A stretch of 21,077 nt of DNA, taken from the IMG/VR virus record IMGVR_UViG_3300031703_000716, positions 1 to 21,077 of that record; one strand, 5' to 3'. Below the pieces are notes generated by a model, which had not been told where the DNA came from, did no database searches, and worked only from the letters and a program-made list of their open reading frames with translations. Position numbers and translations under genes: made by a program. Position 1 is the stretch's first letter, and the number at the start of each line of letters is the position of its first letter. The stretch comes from a virus. Of this stretch, positions 7,737 to 15,787 are shown piece after piece.

Positions 7737-8572
7737 TGCAAATAACATATAATGGTATTACCATCCCTTTCTTTGAGGCAGATGAGTGTAAGAATTTAGT
7801 TAATGTTAAACTTGATGATAGAGGTTTACCTGAAGAAGTATTAGTATCTCTATCAGGTGGATGTGATTCTGCATCAGCACTCTATCTTGCACTAACACAT
7901 TTCCCAGAGATTAAATGGTTACCATATACATGTAGAGATCTTAATGCTCCGAATGACGCAGACTCTGCAATCATGTTCATTGAAAAAATGCAGAAAGAGT
8001 TTCCACATGCTAACCTACAAGACATACAAGTATTTGAATTCGACGATAAAGATCCTAAACATTTCCCAGATGCTAATTATTGTATAAAACATTACGAGAG
8101 ATATAAAGACATGACCACTGTCGGTATGGTAAAGGTATTGTTAATAGATAGAATCACAAGAGATATCATGAACAAATATGATAACCCTATGAGATTCGAT
8201 GGCATGTCAAAAAATCCATCTGTACAAGACATGGTAGACGGTGGATTCTTAGATGTAAGTGAACCAAGACGTACACACGATGACAACTGGTCAACGATGA
8301 TGAGACAAATTTATCAGCCATTCATTAATGTTGATAAGAAATTTATTGCTGCTATATACTTTGCTCATCCTTTTATGTTGAATGAAATTTATCCACATAC
8401 AAAGTCATGTACTGGTACAGCATGGTGGACTAATAACTTTGAAAGAGTTTGCGGTAAATGTTTTTGGTGTTATGAAAGGAACTGGGCATTTGGTGATGAA
8501 CTATATCCAATCAAAGACTTACCACAAATACCTGCTCCACCTCCAGACTACGATCCACGCAAAATAGCATGA
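7736..8572 (+). CDS. QueC-like PP-loop ATPase (N-type ATP pyrophosphatase)
   Basis: The 278-residue protein has the PP-loop SGGCDS at residues 40-45 (family SGGxDS), which binds ATP for adenylation of a carboxylate or amide. At the C-terminus, Cys225 plus Cys239-G-x-Cys242-x2-Cys245-x2-Arg and AF reproduce the QueC zinc site (SC...CGxCxxCxxR..AF). QueC converts 7-carboxy-7-deazaguanine to preQ0 and is found in queuosine and phage 7-deazaguanine DNA-modification pathways. No QueD, QueE, FolE or transglycosylase partner is visible here. The protein also has an N-terminal extension of about 35 residues and a Pro-rich tail. It may use the same chemistry (acid to amide or nitrile, or amide formation) on another substrate. 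AGGA at 7725-7728 sets the start. Fold confident; QueC activity uncertain. Confidence 0.72.
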   Translation: MQITYNGITIPFFEADECKNLVNVKLDDRGLPEEVLVSLSGGCDSASALYLALTHFPEIKWLPYTCRDLNAPNDADSAIMFIEKMQKEFPHANLQDIQVFEFDDKDPKHFPDANYCIKHYERYKDMTTVGMVKVLLIDRITRDIMNKYDNPMRFDGMSKNPSVQDMVDGGFLDVSEPRRTHDDNWSTMMRQIYQPFINVDKKFIAAIYFAHPFMLNEIYPHTKSCTGTAWWTNNFERVCGKCFWCYERNWAFGDELYPIKDLPQIPAPPPDYDPRKIA

Positions 8573-9537
8573 AGAAATTATTACTCGTGAGCGGTGATAG
8601 TTTTGCCGATCCTCAGTTTAGATCATCATCTCATCCAGAAATGGATGTGTCATGGCCTAAGTGGCCTGAGCTGATGGCTAAGAAATTAGATATGAAGCTG
8701 ATTAATTTAGGAAGATCAGGTGCAGGTAATGAATACATATCCTCATCATTGCAAGATGTTATTGTAAGACTAGATGATAAAAGCCAAATAGGTTTAGTTG
8801 TTGCTGGTTGGTCTCAATGTTTTAGACATGACTATCAAGAGATATCTTGGCACGGAGCAATGGAGAAAACTTCTTGGCAAAAGAAATCACTTGAACACAT
8901 TGCTAAGAAAGGAAAGATTGTTTGGAAAGGAGAATGGTCAGAAGATTGGTACGTGGATGGAGACAAAGAGACTTATAACGGTGGTGACATGGCTAAGTCA
9001 AAAACAATACATGACCGTATGGATGCTAACTCTATAAAGAAATCTGCTGGAGCTACTGGATGGGAATGCCTACGAGTAAATACACACGGTGATATCGAAG
9101 GTTGGGTTAGAAAGAGTTTAAGAACATATATGAATTTTCAATTGATGTGCGAAAGATATGACATACCTTATCTGCATACTCAAATGATACCTATGTATAT
9201 AGATTACATGAGAGGATTAATGCCTACTGAACAAGAAGTTGCTTTAGGTGCTACGAGAGAGAATGATTCAATGCTACCAAGTCAAGTACCTGAAGAGGAA
9301 CTTCAAAAGATCATATTAGAATATGAAGGTATTATGGATCCACACAAATTTGTAGGCTGGCCTATTTCAAGATTCATTGGCGGTTATCCTCTTAATTTAG
9401 AAGTACTTGGTGTATGGCCAGACACTGGCATTAACGAATATGTAATATCAGAAATGGATAACCATCCAAATAAAGAAGGTAATCAATTAATAGCAGATCA
9501 TTTACTGGAGCAATATGAAGAAATATTTAATAGTTAG
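8569..9537 (+). CDS. SGNH/GDSL-family hydrolase, copy 1
   Basis: This 322-residue protein begins with a strand and then GDSFAD, with Ser11 as nucleophile (block I). GRSGAGNEYI gives the oxyanion Gly and Asn of blocks II and III. The C-terminal MDNHPNKEG holds the catalytic His299, with Asp297 two residues before it instead of the textbook three. The family contains esterases and acyltransferases that remove or add acetyl groups, often on glycans. No signal peptide or membrane segment is visible, so it should act in the cytosol, for instance on an activated sugar. The next gene is a close tandem paralogue. Relative to it, this copy has a longer middle region (about residues 95-165, Lys/Trp rich). 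ATGA overlap with the upstream gene; weak ribosome-binding site, so translation is probably coupled. Confidence 0.75.
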   Translation: MKKLLLVSGDSFADPQFRSSSHPEMDVSWPKWPELMAKKLDMKLINLGRSGAGNEYISSSLQDVIVRLDDKSQIGLVVAGWSQCFRHDYQEISWHGAMEKTSWQKKSLEHIAKKGKIVWKGEWSEDWYVDGDKETYNGGDMAKSKTIHDRMDANSIKKSAGATGWECLRVNTHGDIEGWVRKSLRTYMNFQLMCERYDIPYLHTQMIPMYIDYMRGLMPTEQEVALGATRENDSMLPSQVPEEELQKIILEYEGIMDPHKFVGWPISRFIGGYPLNLEVLGVWPDTGINEYVISEMDNHPNKEGNQLIADHLLEQYEEIFNS

Positions 9538-9645
9538 CGGAGATAGTTTTACTGATAAAGACTTTAGGTCTTCTTGTTATCCAGACATGGATGTGTCATG
9601 GCCTAAGTGGCCTGATATCTTAGCAAAGAAATTAGATATGAAGCT
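8641..9645. repeat. Near-identical DNA blocks shared by the two SGNH genes
   Basis: A 29-nt block is identical at 8641-8669 and 9587-9615, and a 20-nt block is identical at 8680-8699 and 9626-9645. Both pairs are exactly 946 bp apart. They encode the shared MDVSWPKWP and KKLDMKLINL segments. Identity at synonymous sites over these runs points to a recent tandem duplication or gene conversion, since the rest of the two genes has diverged. Confidence 0.85.
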
Positions 9646-10402
9646 TATCAATTTAGCAAAGGCTGGATCAGGTAATGGTTACATCTATAACACATTGTTA
9701 GATTGTATTCAATTAGTACCTAAAGATGAAATAGGATATGTTATAGCTGGATGGTCACAATGTCAAAGAGGAGATTATCAAGAACTCGGTCATACTACTG
9801 GAGTGCTAGGTGGATTAAAGAGCACTCAAGCCGAGAGAGATAACTTCCATGCTAATATGAAAGATTCATGGGGAGGACAAGACATATATAAACCAACCGA
9901 GATGGGTGAATACGCAGTTGATAAACGTAATTGGCATCAAGATAGAATAGATCCTCGTGGCAATTTACCATATTGGGTACGTAGAACTTTAAGACATTAT
10001 GTTGGTTTACAGATGTTATGTGAAAATTATAACATACCTTATATGCAATGTCAAATGATAGATATGTATAAAGACTATATAGATGGAATGATGCCTACTG
10101 AAGAAGAAGTAGCATTTCAAGGTAAAGATCTTTATGCCGATAGACAAACATACCCAGGTGATGCAAAGGCCGATGAACAATTAATAATGAAAATTATAAT
10201 GTCATATGATGGTCATATAGATACATCAAGGGTTATAGGTTGGCCACTTACAAGAACACTAGGTGGATTTCCAATCAATCGTGGTGTAATGGGATGGAAT
10301 CAAATAGAAGAAGAGCCTTACGTTATAGATGAAAACGATAATCATCCTAACGCAGCGGGACATGAATTAATAGCGGAGTACATATATGACTGGATGGGAT
10401 AG
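9515..10402 (+). CDS. SGNH/GDSL-family hydrolase, copy 2
   Basis: This 295-residue tandem paralogue of the preceding gene has GDSFTD (Ser11), the shared MDVSWPKWP and KKLDMKLINL segments, AGSGNGYI for the Gly and Asn blocks, and ENDNHPNAAG with His277 and Asp275. The conserved YIDGMMPTEEEVAF-like and GWPLTRTLGGFP-like segments also match copy 1, so the two align over their whole length except for an indel in the middle. Keeping two copies suggests different acyl or sugar substrates, or one catalytic and one accessory copy; both retain all catalytic positions. The ATG lies inside the end of copy 1 (23-bp overlap), with CTGGAG 4 nt upstream. No export signal. Confidence 0.75.
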   Translation: MKKYLIVSGDSFTDKDFRSSCYPDMDVSWPKWPDILAKKLDMKLINLAKAGSGNGYIYNTLLDCIQLVPKDEIGYVIAGWSQCQRGDYQELGHTTGVLGGLKSTQAERDNFHANMKDSWGGQDIYKPTEMGEYAVDKRNWHQDRIDPRGNLPYWVRRTLRHYVGLQMLCENYNIPYMQCQMIDMYKDYIDGMMPTEEEVAFQGKDLYADRQTYPGDAKADEQLIMKIIMSYDGHIDTSRVIGWPLTRTLGGFPINRGVMGWNQIEEEPYVIDENDNHPNAAGHELIAEYIYDWMG

Positions 10403-11438
10403 AGATTACTTAGAAAATAAAGAAGATTACTTAGCACTATTTGATAGTGCAATGGGAAAGGAACAAGAAAGGAATATAGAATTTCTTGAGAAAAGCCTAA
10501 AGGATATAACAGGTAGAAAGTTTGCAGTTGCTTGTAGCAGCGGTACTGATGCTTTGTTATTTGCTTTAATAGGTTTAGATCTTAAATCCGATGATGAAGT
10601 ATTAGTTACTAACTTCTCTTGGATCTCTTCAGCTTCATGTGTATCATTAGCCGGTGCGGTTCCAGTGTTTTGTGATGTAGATCTAGATACATATCACATG
10701 TCATTAGATAGTATTAAGAGAATGGTGAGTGATAAAACAAAAGCAATTGTTCATCCATTTCTATTCGGTAGTATATCTGACACAACCGAGTTAAAAGAAT
10801 TCTGTGAATTTAATGGTATTGTCTTCATTGAAGATGCATGTCAAGCTTTAGGTTCTACTTACAATGGCCAGAAGGCAGGTGCAATAGGAGAGATTAGTAC
10901 ACTAAGCTTTAACGCTAACAAACAAGTTGCTGGTATCGCAGGTGGTGGTGCAGTACTTACGGATAGTAAAGAACAAGCAGTGTTATTTAGAAAATTAAGA
11001 AAGCATGGTGAACACGAAGTACTAGGATATAATTCTAAGATGCTTGGCATGAACGCTGACTTTATTGATTATAGATTATCTAAGATGGAAGGCTGGAACG
11101 CTAAGAGACAAGAGATTGCAGAGAAGTATAATGAGATAATGAGAATGTGTGAGGTTGTTATACAAGATCCAGGTGAAGAGTTACACCACACATATCATAA
11201 ATATGTTGTAAGGTTTATGAGTAAAGATATCAGAGATACAGTAAAGGAAAAACTAGGGCAGATTCATTATGCTAAACCTATATCTGAACATCCGATGTAT
11301 AACCACATTGAACATAGAAGCGATGATTGCCCAAATGCAAAAGAAATATGTGATACAATACTTACATTACCTATGCATCCATATTTGACAGACGATGAAA
11401 TATCTGAAGTCACTAATACAATTATGATACTAGCATGA
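10386..11438 (+). CDS. DegT/DnrJ/EryC1/StrS-family PLP aminotransferase
   Basis: The 350 residues show the family's fold type I PLP landmarks: ACSSGTDAL (50-57, phosphate binding), TNFSWISSA, HPFLFG, EDACQALGS with Asp150 contacting the pyridine nitrogen, and SFNANK with Lys179 as the Schiff-base lysine. AGIAGGGAV follows in place of the usual GEGG. These enzymes transaminate nucleotide-linked keto sugars to amino sugars, or act as dehydratases when the lysine is lost; here the lysine is present. A C-terminal HTYHKYVVRF strand also fits. It is slightly shorter than the usual 370-400 residues. In this cluster it would supply an amino sugar for the glycosyltransferases, although no nucleotide-sugar dehydratase is seen in the window. 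Start ATG has GGAG 7 nt upstream and overlaps the preceding gene by 17 bp. Confidence 0.9.
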   Translation: MTGWDRDYLENKEDYLALFDSAMGKEQERNIEFLEKSLKDITGRKFAVACSSGTDALLFALIGLDLKSDDEVLVTNFSWISSASCVSLAGAVPVFCDVDLDTYHMSLDSIKRMVSDKTKAIVHPFLFGSISDTTELKEFCEFNGIVFIEDACQALGSTYNGQKAGAIGEISTLSFNANKQVAGIAGGGAVLTDSKEQAVLFRKLRKHGEHEVLGYNSKMLGMNADFIDYRLSKMEGWNAKRQEIAEKYNEIMRMCEVVIQDPGEELHHTYHKYVVRFMSKDIRDTVKEKLGQIHYAKPISEHPMYNHIEHRSDDCPNAKEICDTILTLPMHPYLTDDEISEVTNTIMILA

Positions 11439-11725
11439 CATTAGATATAGTAAGTGACAAGCTTGTCGTAATCGATGATATGGGTAATATGATTGAATGG
11501 GGTGATGAATCTATTATCACTTTATATCACAATATGAAGTCAATAATAGGTGATATAAATATAAGGGAAGAGGTAGAAGAAGTTGAGCCGATATATTCTT
11601 ATATAGTAGAGAAAATATATACTATGCCAGATTATATAAAATGGAATGATACTGAATTTAAAGAGAAGCCTAAGCAAAAACTACTCATAGCATTTAACAG
11701 ATTTATATATGATAAAATTAATTGA
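11435..11725 (+). CDS. Small acidic protein of unknown function
   Basis: The 96-residue protein is not recognised. It starts MTLDIVSDKLVVIDDMGN, which reads as two short beta strands with an Asp-rich turn. It continues with a REEVEEVEP acidic patch and a helix-rich C-terminal half ending KLLIAFNRFIYDKIN. There is no Cys, signal peptide or membrane segment. It overlaps the aminotransferase by 4 bp (ATGA) and the next rSAM gene by 17 bp, so it is translated as part of the operon. Its size and place next to an rSAM gene with a SPASM-like tail could suit a peptide substrate or partner protein. However, it lacks the Cys/Gly-rich or leader-core character of typical rSAM-modified precursors, so no function is claimed. 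Confidence 0.6.
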   Translation: MTLDIVSDKLVVIDDMGNMIEWGDESIITLYHNMKSIIGDINIREEVEEVEPIYSYIVEKIYTMPDYIKWNDTEFKEKPKQKLLIAFNRFIYDKIN

Positions 11726-12548
11726 CGTACAGAATAACTATTTAGCAATAGACTTCTTTTTGACAATGACCTGTAATAAGGATTGTCATTACTGTACTAG
11801 CTATACTCTAGAACAAAGAAACCTAACGGTTGACATGGATTTCTTAAGGAGTACCTTATACTATTTAAGAGATTATAAAGTAAGATGTAACCTACTCGGC
11901 GGTGAGCCTGGGTTAGTAAAGAACTTAGATGAAGTCATTGCAGAAATCAAAAGCAATCCCAATCATGTATGTGAAGTATTATCTAACTCAACGGTTAGAA
12001 GAAGATACCCACAAGTGTTAACAGATCCTGATATAATATATGTTGAGCATATGATATTAGATTTTTATGACCACGAAATCACATTGCTAGGCCCTAAGTC
12101 ATACAAATATCATCAAGAGAATGATATGAATAATTATAACTTAGTGATTAAGACACCTAACTTTGAGAAGTACAAGCATCTATATCCTGAAGCAATGGAA
12201 CAATTAGATAATAAGAATACGTTATGGAAAGACTTTAATGGTAGAGCACCTAACTTTGGTGAGATACAGATAACAAAGCAAGCAGCCGAGATAGATAGGA
12301 AGATGTGTGCAGCCTTTCCTATGGTACCTGTTATAAACTTTGAGAATAAGAACCTAGTACATTGTAGTAAGAAGTTTGCGAACAATGCAATCACCTCTAA
12401 AGAATTTGACATAACTCAAGAGAATATAGATAAGATGATGAACTTCAGATTATTTAAGTACGAGAACTATTGTAAGACATGTACAGAATATGTACAACCG
12501 AAAGGCCATTTTAATATTAAAAAATATGCGAGCATACTAAATGACTAA
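11709..12548 (+). CDS. Radical SAM protein with C-terminal SPASM-like cysteines
   Basis: This 279-residue protein has Cys22-x3-Cys26-x2-Cys29 (CNKDCHYC) for the SAM-bound 4Fe-4S cluster and LLGGEPG with GGE at 64-66. The C-terminal part carries a Cys in MCAAFP, another in VHCSKKF and the pair Cys255-x2-Cys258 (YCKTC), in the order of a short SPASM or twitch auxiliary domain. So unlike the three long rSAM proteins in this operon, it has the normal domain order. Members with this layout modify peptides, proteins or small molecules such as aminoglycosides. It lies between a small unknown gene and the carbamoyltransferase. ATG 11709 overlaps the previous gene by 17 bp without a clear Shine-Dalgarno, so coupling to upstream translation is likely. 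The substrate is unknown. Confidence 0.85.
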   Translation: MIKLIDVQNNYLAIDFFLTMTCNKDCHYCTSYTLEQRNLTVDMDFLRSTLYYLRDYKVRCNLLGGEPGLVKNLDEVIAEIKSNPNHVCEVLSNSTVRRRYPQVLTDPDIIYVEHMILDFYDHEITLLGPKSYKYHQENDMNNYNLVIKTPNFEKYKHLYPEAMEQLDNKNTLWKDFNGRAPNFGEIQITKQAAEIDRKMCAAFPMVPVINFENKNLVHCSKKFANNAITSKEFDITQENIDKMMNFRLFKYENYCKTCTEYVQPKGHFNIKKYASILND

Positions 12549-14121
12549 GATTAAAGCAGTAGCGTTAAACCTACATGATCACAATACATATGATGGAGTG
12601 TGGCATAACCAAAGAGAAAGAGAGACACGATTTAAGCATAACTTACCTTATCGTACAGAAGCTTATGCTCATCAATCAGATGTATTAAACCCTAGTGACT
12701 ATAAACTTAATGATAAATTCACTAAAGAATATTTTGTAACACCTGATGAAGGTGTCTTAGCATTTACATATACCTACGGTGGTGTAAGAATGTCTAAAGA
12801 AGAATTACTTGAAACAGTTTTAAAAGGTCATGATGAGATATTTGATTGGGAACCTACACACTTGTGGGATCATTATCACAAAGATCAAATATACTTTATA
12901 GATCATCATCAATCACATGCCACATATGCATTTATGAATTCAGGCTTTGAGCAATCAGACTGCTTGGCTATCGATGGTATTGGTAATAGATACAGATGTT
13001 GTTTCTTTGATAAAGATGGAAAGATGACAGACCTAAGTGATGTATTACCTATTGGTTGGTTATGGAATCACATGTCAAACCTAACAGGATTCGGTACATT
13101 AGGTGCAGGTAAACTCATGGGGCTATCTGCTTATGGTAGAAGGAATGATTACTTCTATGAAATATTTGAAACAATCCTTGCTGGTCCAATAACAGAAAAG
13201 AAGCAAGAGAAGTTTGAAGAATATATTGATTTGAAAAGATATAGGAAAGAAGACTTAGCACATACTCTTCAGATATTTACAATGGATAAAATAAAAGAAT
13301 TTGTTTATCCGATGAAAAGCTGTGACAATCTTTGTGTTGCTGGTGGTGTATCTTACAATGGATATATGAATGAAGAGTTTACTAAAGTGTGGACAAATGT
13401 TTATGTCCCACCTGCTGTAGGTGATGAAGGTCAAGCTATCGGTGCATATCAACATGCTGACTATGTATTAAATGGTAACAAGCATAGAGCAGGAACATAT
13501 ATTGGTAAAGCCTATGACTTCAGGCCTAGTGTAGAAGAAGGTTTTGAATGGGGTTATAATGAATTGTTCTGGCAAGCTCTTGATGTAAAAACAATTGCTA
13601 ATGAAATTGCTGATGGCAAAACAATAGGTTGGTTTCAAGATGAATCTGAGAGTGGCAATAGAGCATTAGGCAACAGAAGTATCTTAGCAGATCCACGTAA
13701 TCCTGATATAAAAGAAATTATTAATAGTTCAATTAAAATGAGAGAAGACTTTAGACCATTTGCTCCTGCTGTAATGGAAGAACACTATCAAGAATACTTT
13801 GATACTAATCAGCCATCTCCATACATGTCAAGAATTATGCCGGTTATATCTGATAAGATTCCTGGTGTTACACACGTTGATGGAACAGCAAGAATACAGA
13901 CAGTGAGCATGGATCAAAACGTAAAGTTCTGGAATCTTATTAATGAGTTTCGTAAAGTAACAGGTATACCTATGTTATTAAACACTAGCTTTAATTCACA
14001 AGAACCTATTGTAGAAAGTCCAATGCATGCTATCAGAACCTTTAGAGAATCAGCTATAGATATACTAGTAATTAACGAATGGATGTTAATTAAAAAAGTT
14101 GAAGGCGATGGCTGGAGTTAA
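12541..14121 (+). CDS. Carbamoyltransferase, NodU/CmcH family
   Basis: The 526 residues contain both family domains. The N-terminal Kae1-like part has RERETRFKH, the metal-binding DHHQSHA (His122, His123, His126), AIDGIGN, GKLMGLSAYGR and VAGGVSYNGYMN. The C-terminal YrdC-like part, which forms carbamoyl-adenylate from carbamoyl phosphate and ATP, has GWFQDESESGNRALGNRSIL (family GxxQGxxExGPRALGNRSIL), ADPR, REDFRPFAPAV and LNTSFN. GPRALG has become GNRALG, a mild change. The very N-terminus is shorter than in classic members. Members transfer a carbamoyl group to a hydroxyl of a sugar or antibiotic, as in NodU on Nod factors and CmcH on cephems. Here the acceptor is probably a sugar from the same operon. 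ATG overlaps the rSAM stop by 8 bp. Confidence 0.93.
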   Translation: MTKIKAVALNLHDHNTYDGVWHNQRERETRFKHNLPYRTEAYAHQSDVLNPSDYKLNDKFTKEYFVTPDEGVLAFTYTYGGVRMSKEELLETVLKGHDEIFDWEPTHLWDHYHKDQIYFIDHHQSHATYAFMNSGFEQSDCLAIDGIGNRYRCCFFDKDGKMTDLSDVLPIGWLWNHMSNLTGFGTLGAGKLMGLSAYGRRNDYFYEIFETILAGPITEKKQEKFEEYIDLKRYRKEDLAHTLQIFTMDKIKEFVYPMKSCDNLCVAGGVSYNGYMNEEFTKVWTNVYVPPAVGDEGQAIGAYQHADYVLNGNKHRAGTYIGKAYDFRPSVEEGFEWGYNELFWQALDVKTIANEIADGKTIGWFQDESESGNRALGNRSILADPRNPDIKEIINSSIKMREDFRPFAPAVMEEHYQEYFDTNQPSPYMSRIMPVISDKIPGVTHVDGTARIQTVSMDQNVKFWNLINEFRKVTGIPMLLNTSFNSQEPIVESPMHAIRTFRESAIDILVINEWMLIKKVEGDGWS

Positions 14122-14924
14122 TGAATAACAATTTTAAATTAAAGCCTTACGAAGATTCTAAACTTGAAGTTAGTAGAGATGATTTAGTATTCATTAAGAA
14201 TATAATGAAGCTATCTAATACAGATGATGTAAACTTTAGTTTGCTTGATAATGTATTTAATGCAATGGAACATGATACCATATATAGATCTGATATCATT
14301 GATTCATTTAGTTATAATCAGATGCAATCAAAATCATTAATAGTTAAACACTTAAATGATCTCAATCTTTTAAACAAAGATACCGAAGTTGTTATATGGG
14401 GTTGTTGGTATGGAAGTATTATTATACCATTGCTACATGATAAGGTTAAAAAGATTACAGCAATTGATACGGATAGCCAAGCTATTACAACTGGTGAGAA
14501 TAGAATACTTGCTGGTTACGATAACGTTGAATGGATAACAGCTAACGTCTTTGATGACTATAGAGATATGTATGATACTGCTGACATCTTTATTAATACC
14601 TCGTGTGAACATATGCGTCCAATGAAATGGTGGGGACCGAAAGGCCCTAGAGGAGATCACAATTGGTTTAAAGAATGGAATGGAAAGTACCAGCATAATG
14701 ATAAGTTATGGCCAGTTTATAAAGAAGCCTGGTGGGATAGAGTTAAACCTACTGCTCACTTTGCCTTTACCTCTAATGATATGGATGCTATCGAGGGTCA
14801 TACTAATTGTGTGCACAGCATAGAAGAGTTTAAACTACAACTACCACCCCGGTCAGAAGTGCTGATAGATGATGCTTTGGTAGACGACAGAGGTACCAGA
14901 TACATATTAATAGGAAAGGTATGA
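14121..14924 (+). CDS. Class I SAM-dependent methyltransferase
   Basis: This 267-residue protein has a helical N-terminal region of about 85 residues, then the Rossmann-type core. Motif I is TEVVIWGCWYGS (Gly94-x3-Gly98; the usual GxGxG has become G-C-W-Y-G). The acidic end of strand 2 is AIDTD with Asp116, expected to bind the ribose of SAM. VEWITANVFDD supplies the adenine-contact segment, and IFINTSCEHM the motif IV region. A Trp/Gly-rich loop (KWWGPKGPRG) follows, probably over the substrate site. It may methylate a sugar or a small molecule made by the cluster. Start ATG shares TAATG with the carbamoyltransferase stop and has GGAG at 14114-14117. A DNA or RNA methyltransferase is unlikely because no NPPY or DPPY motif is present. 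Confidence 0.75.
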   Translation: MNNNFKLKPYEDSKLEVSRDDLVFIKNIMKLSNTDDVNFSLLDNVFNAMEHDTIYRSDIIDSFSYNQMQSKSLIVKHLNDLNLLNKDTEVVIWGCWYGSIIIPLLHDKVKKITAIDTDSQAITTGENRILAGYDNVEWITANVFDDYRDMYDTADIFINTSCEHMRPMKWWGPKGPRGDHNWFKEWNGKYQHNDKLWPVYKEAWWDRVKPTAHFAFTSNDMDAIEGHTNCVHSIEEFKLQLPPRSEVLIDDALVDDRGTRYILIGKV

Positions 14925-15787
14925 AAAGAATAATATATAGTATCTACGTTGACATACCAGCGGCTGAACACTATGGCACCACAAGTAAAAGCAAATGGGA
15001 TACTGAAGAGAAAGCAGAGATCACTGTTGATGCTTTTAAAATACACTATGACAGATTAAAGCAATGCAAATTAGATTACGCTAAACGTATAGGTGTACCA
15101 TTTAAAATGTATGAATACGATAATCGATATAGAGAATTCGAAAAGAAATTTACAGAAGACCATCCTGAAGTAACTGGATATGAAGTAATAAACTTTTATA
15201 AGATCCATGTGCTTGAACAGTTATCACAGGGTTATGACGAGATTCTATACCTAGACTTTGATGCTATACCTATGCCTAATGCAGATTGCTTCTTTGATCA
15301 TCATGATCTTAGCAAGGGTATGTGTGTCTTAGATAATAATGATAAGATTGTTCATGATGTAAGAGCTAGTCAAAGTATACGTAGTCCATCAGCAAAGTAT
15401 TATAATTGTCAAGCCATGTTATTAGATGGTGGTTATCATCCTAATAATGATGTAATCAATACTGGAATTATCCTTGCTACTAAAGAACAGGTAAAGCAGC
15501 TAGATTACTTTGGTCATTTTAGAGAGACAATGGATCTCATGACAGCATTAAGAAGCGATCAATATAGAGAAGCTAATGTATACCCTGAAAATATTGTTGA
15601 TATGTTTCGATATGATAATGAAACAATCTTCTCATACAAAATAAAAGTAAACGCAGTTCCTGTACAATGGCTTAGTCCTACATGGCATTACTTCTTTGAC
15701 AATCAAAAGTTCGTTCCTGGATACGCAAAGGTAGTACACGCAATCTGTAAAGACTTTGATTGTGTATGGCGAAGATACGATGCTTAA
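14921..15787 (+). CDS. Glycosyltransferase-like protein, GT-A fold (first of three)
   Basis: The 288 residues begin with a strand (MKRIIYSIYVDIP) and reach EILYLDFDAIPM at 107-117, where Asp112-x-Asp114 is the DXD motif that binds a metal and nucleotide sugar. The DVINTGIILA segment (about 177-186) is typical of GT-A enzymes such as GT8-like families, where the NTG loop lines the acceptor site. The C-terminal VQWLSPTWHYFF and VVHAICKDF segments place a late His in the position often used for metal binding. No signal peptide or membrane helix is visible, so it acts in the cytosol. It is the first of three adjacent GT-A-like genes with little mutual similarity outside the DXD region, fitting stepwise addition of different sugars. 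ATG overlaps the previous stop by 4 bp, with AGGAAAGG upstream. Confidence 0.75.
   Translation: MKRIIYSIYVDIPAAEHYGTTSKSKWDTEEKAEITVDAFKIHYDRLKQCKLDYAKRIGVPFKMYEYDNRYREFEKKFTEDHPEVTGYEVINFYKIHVLEQLSQGYDEILYLDFDAIPMPNADCFFDHHDLSKGMCVLDNNDKIVHDVRASQSIRSPSAKYYNCQAMLLDGGYHPNNDVINTGIILATKEQVKQLDYFGHFRETMDLMTALRSDQYREANVYPENIVDMFRYDNETIFSYKIKVNAVPVQWLSPTWHYFFDNQKFVPGYAKVVHAICKDFDCVWRRYDA

Noticed and set aside
6960-8572. QueE-QueC pair for 7-deazaguanine synthesis
   Set aside because: The rSAM protein lacks the QueE N-terminal substrate and cluster signature and has a twitch partner instead, so only the QueC-like call is kept.
11554-11561. TATAAATA inside the 96-residue gene as a late promoter
   Set aside because: By composition, several chance matches to this 8-mer are expected in an AT-rich 21-kb window, and this one is within codons and far from a gene start.
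12134-12412. Minus-strand 92-codon frame opposite the rSAM gene at 11709
   Set aside because: It lies fully inside a well-supported gene, has no Shine-Dalgarno and no recognisable motif.
15756-15779. TTG start adding eight residues to the second glycosyltransferase
   Set aside because: No ribosome-binding site is present, and ATG 15780 gives a normal first beta strand and the usual short overlap.
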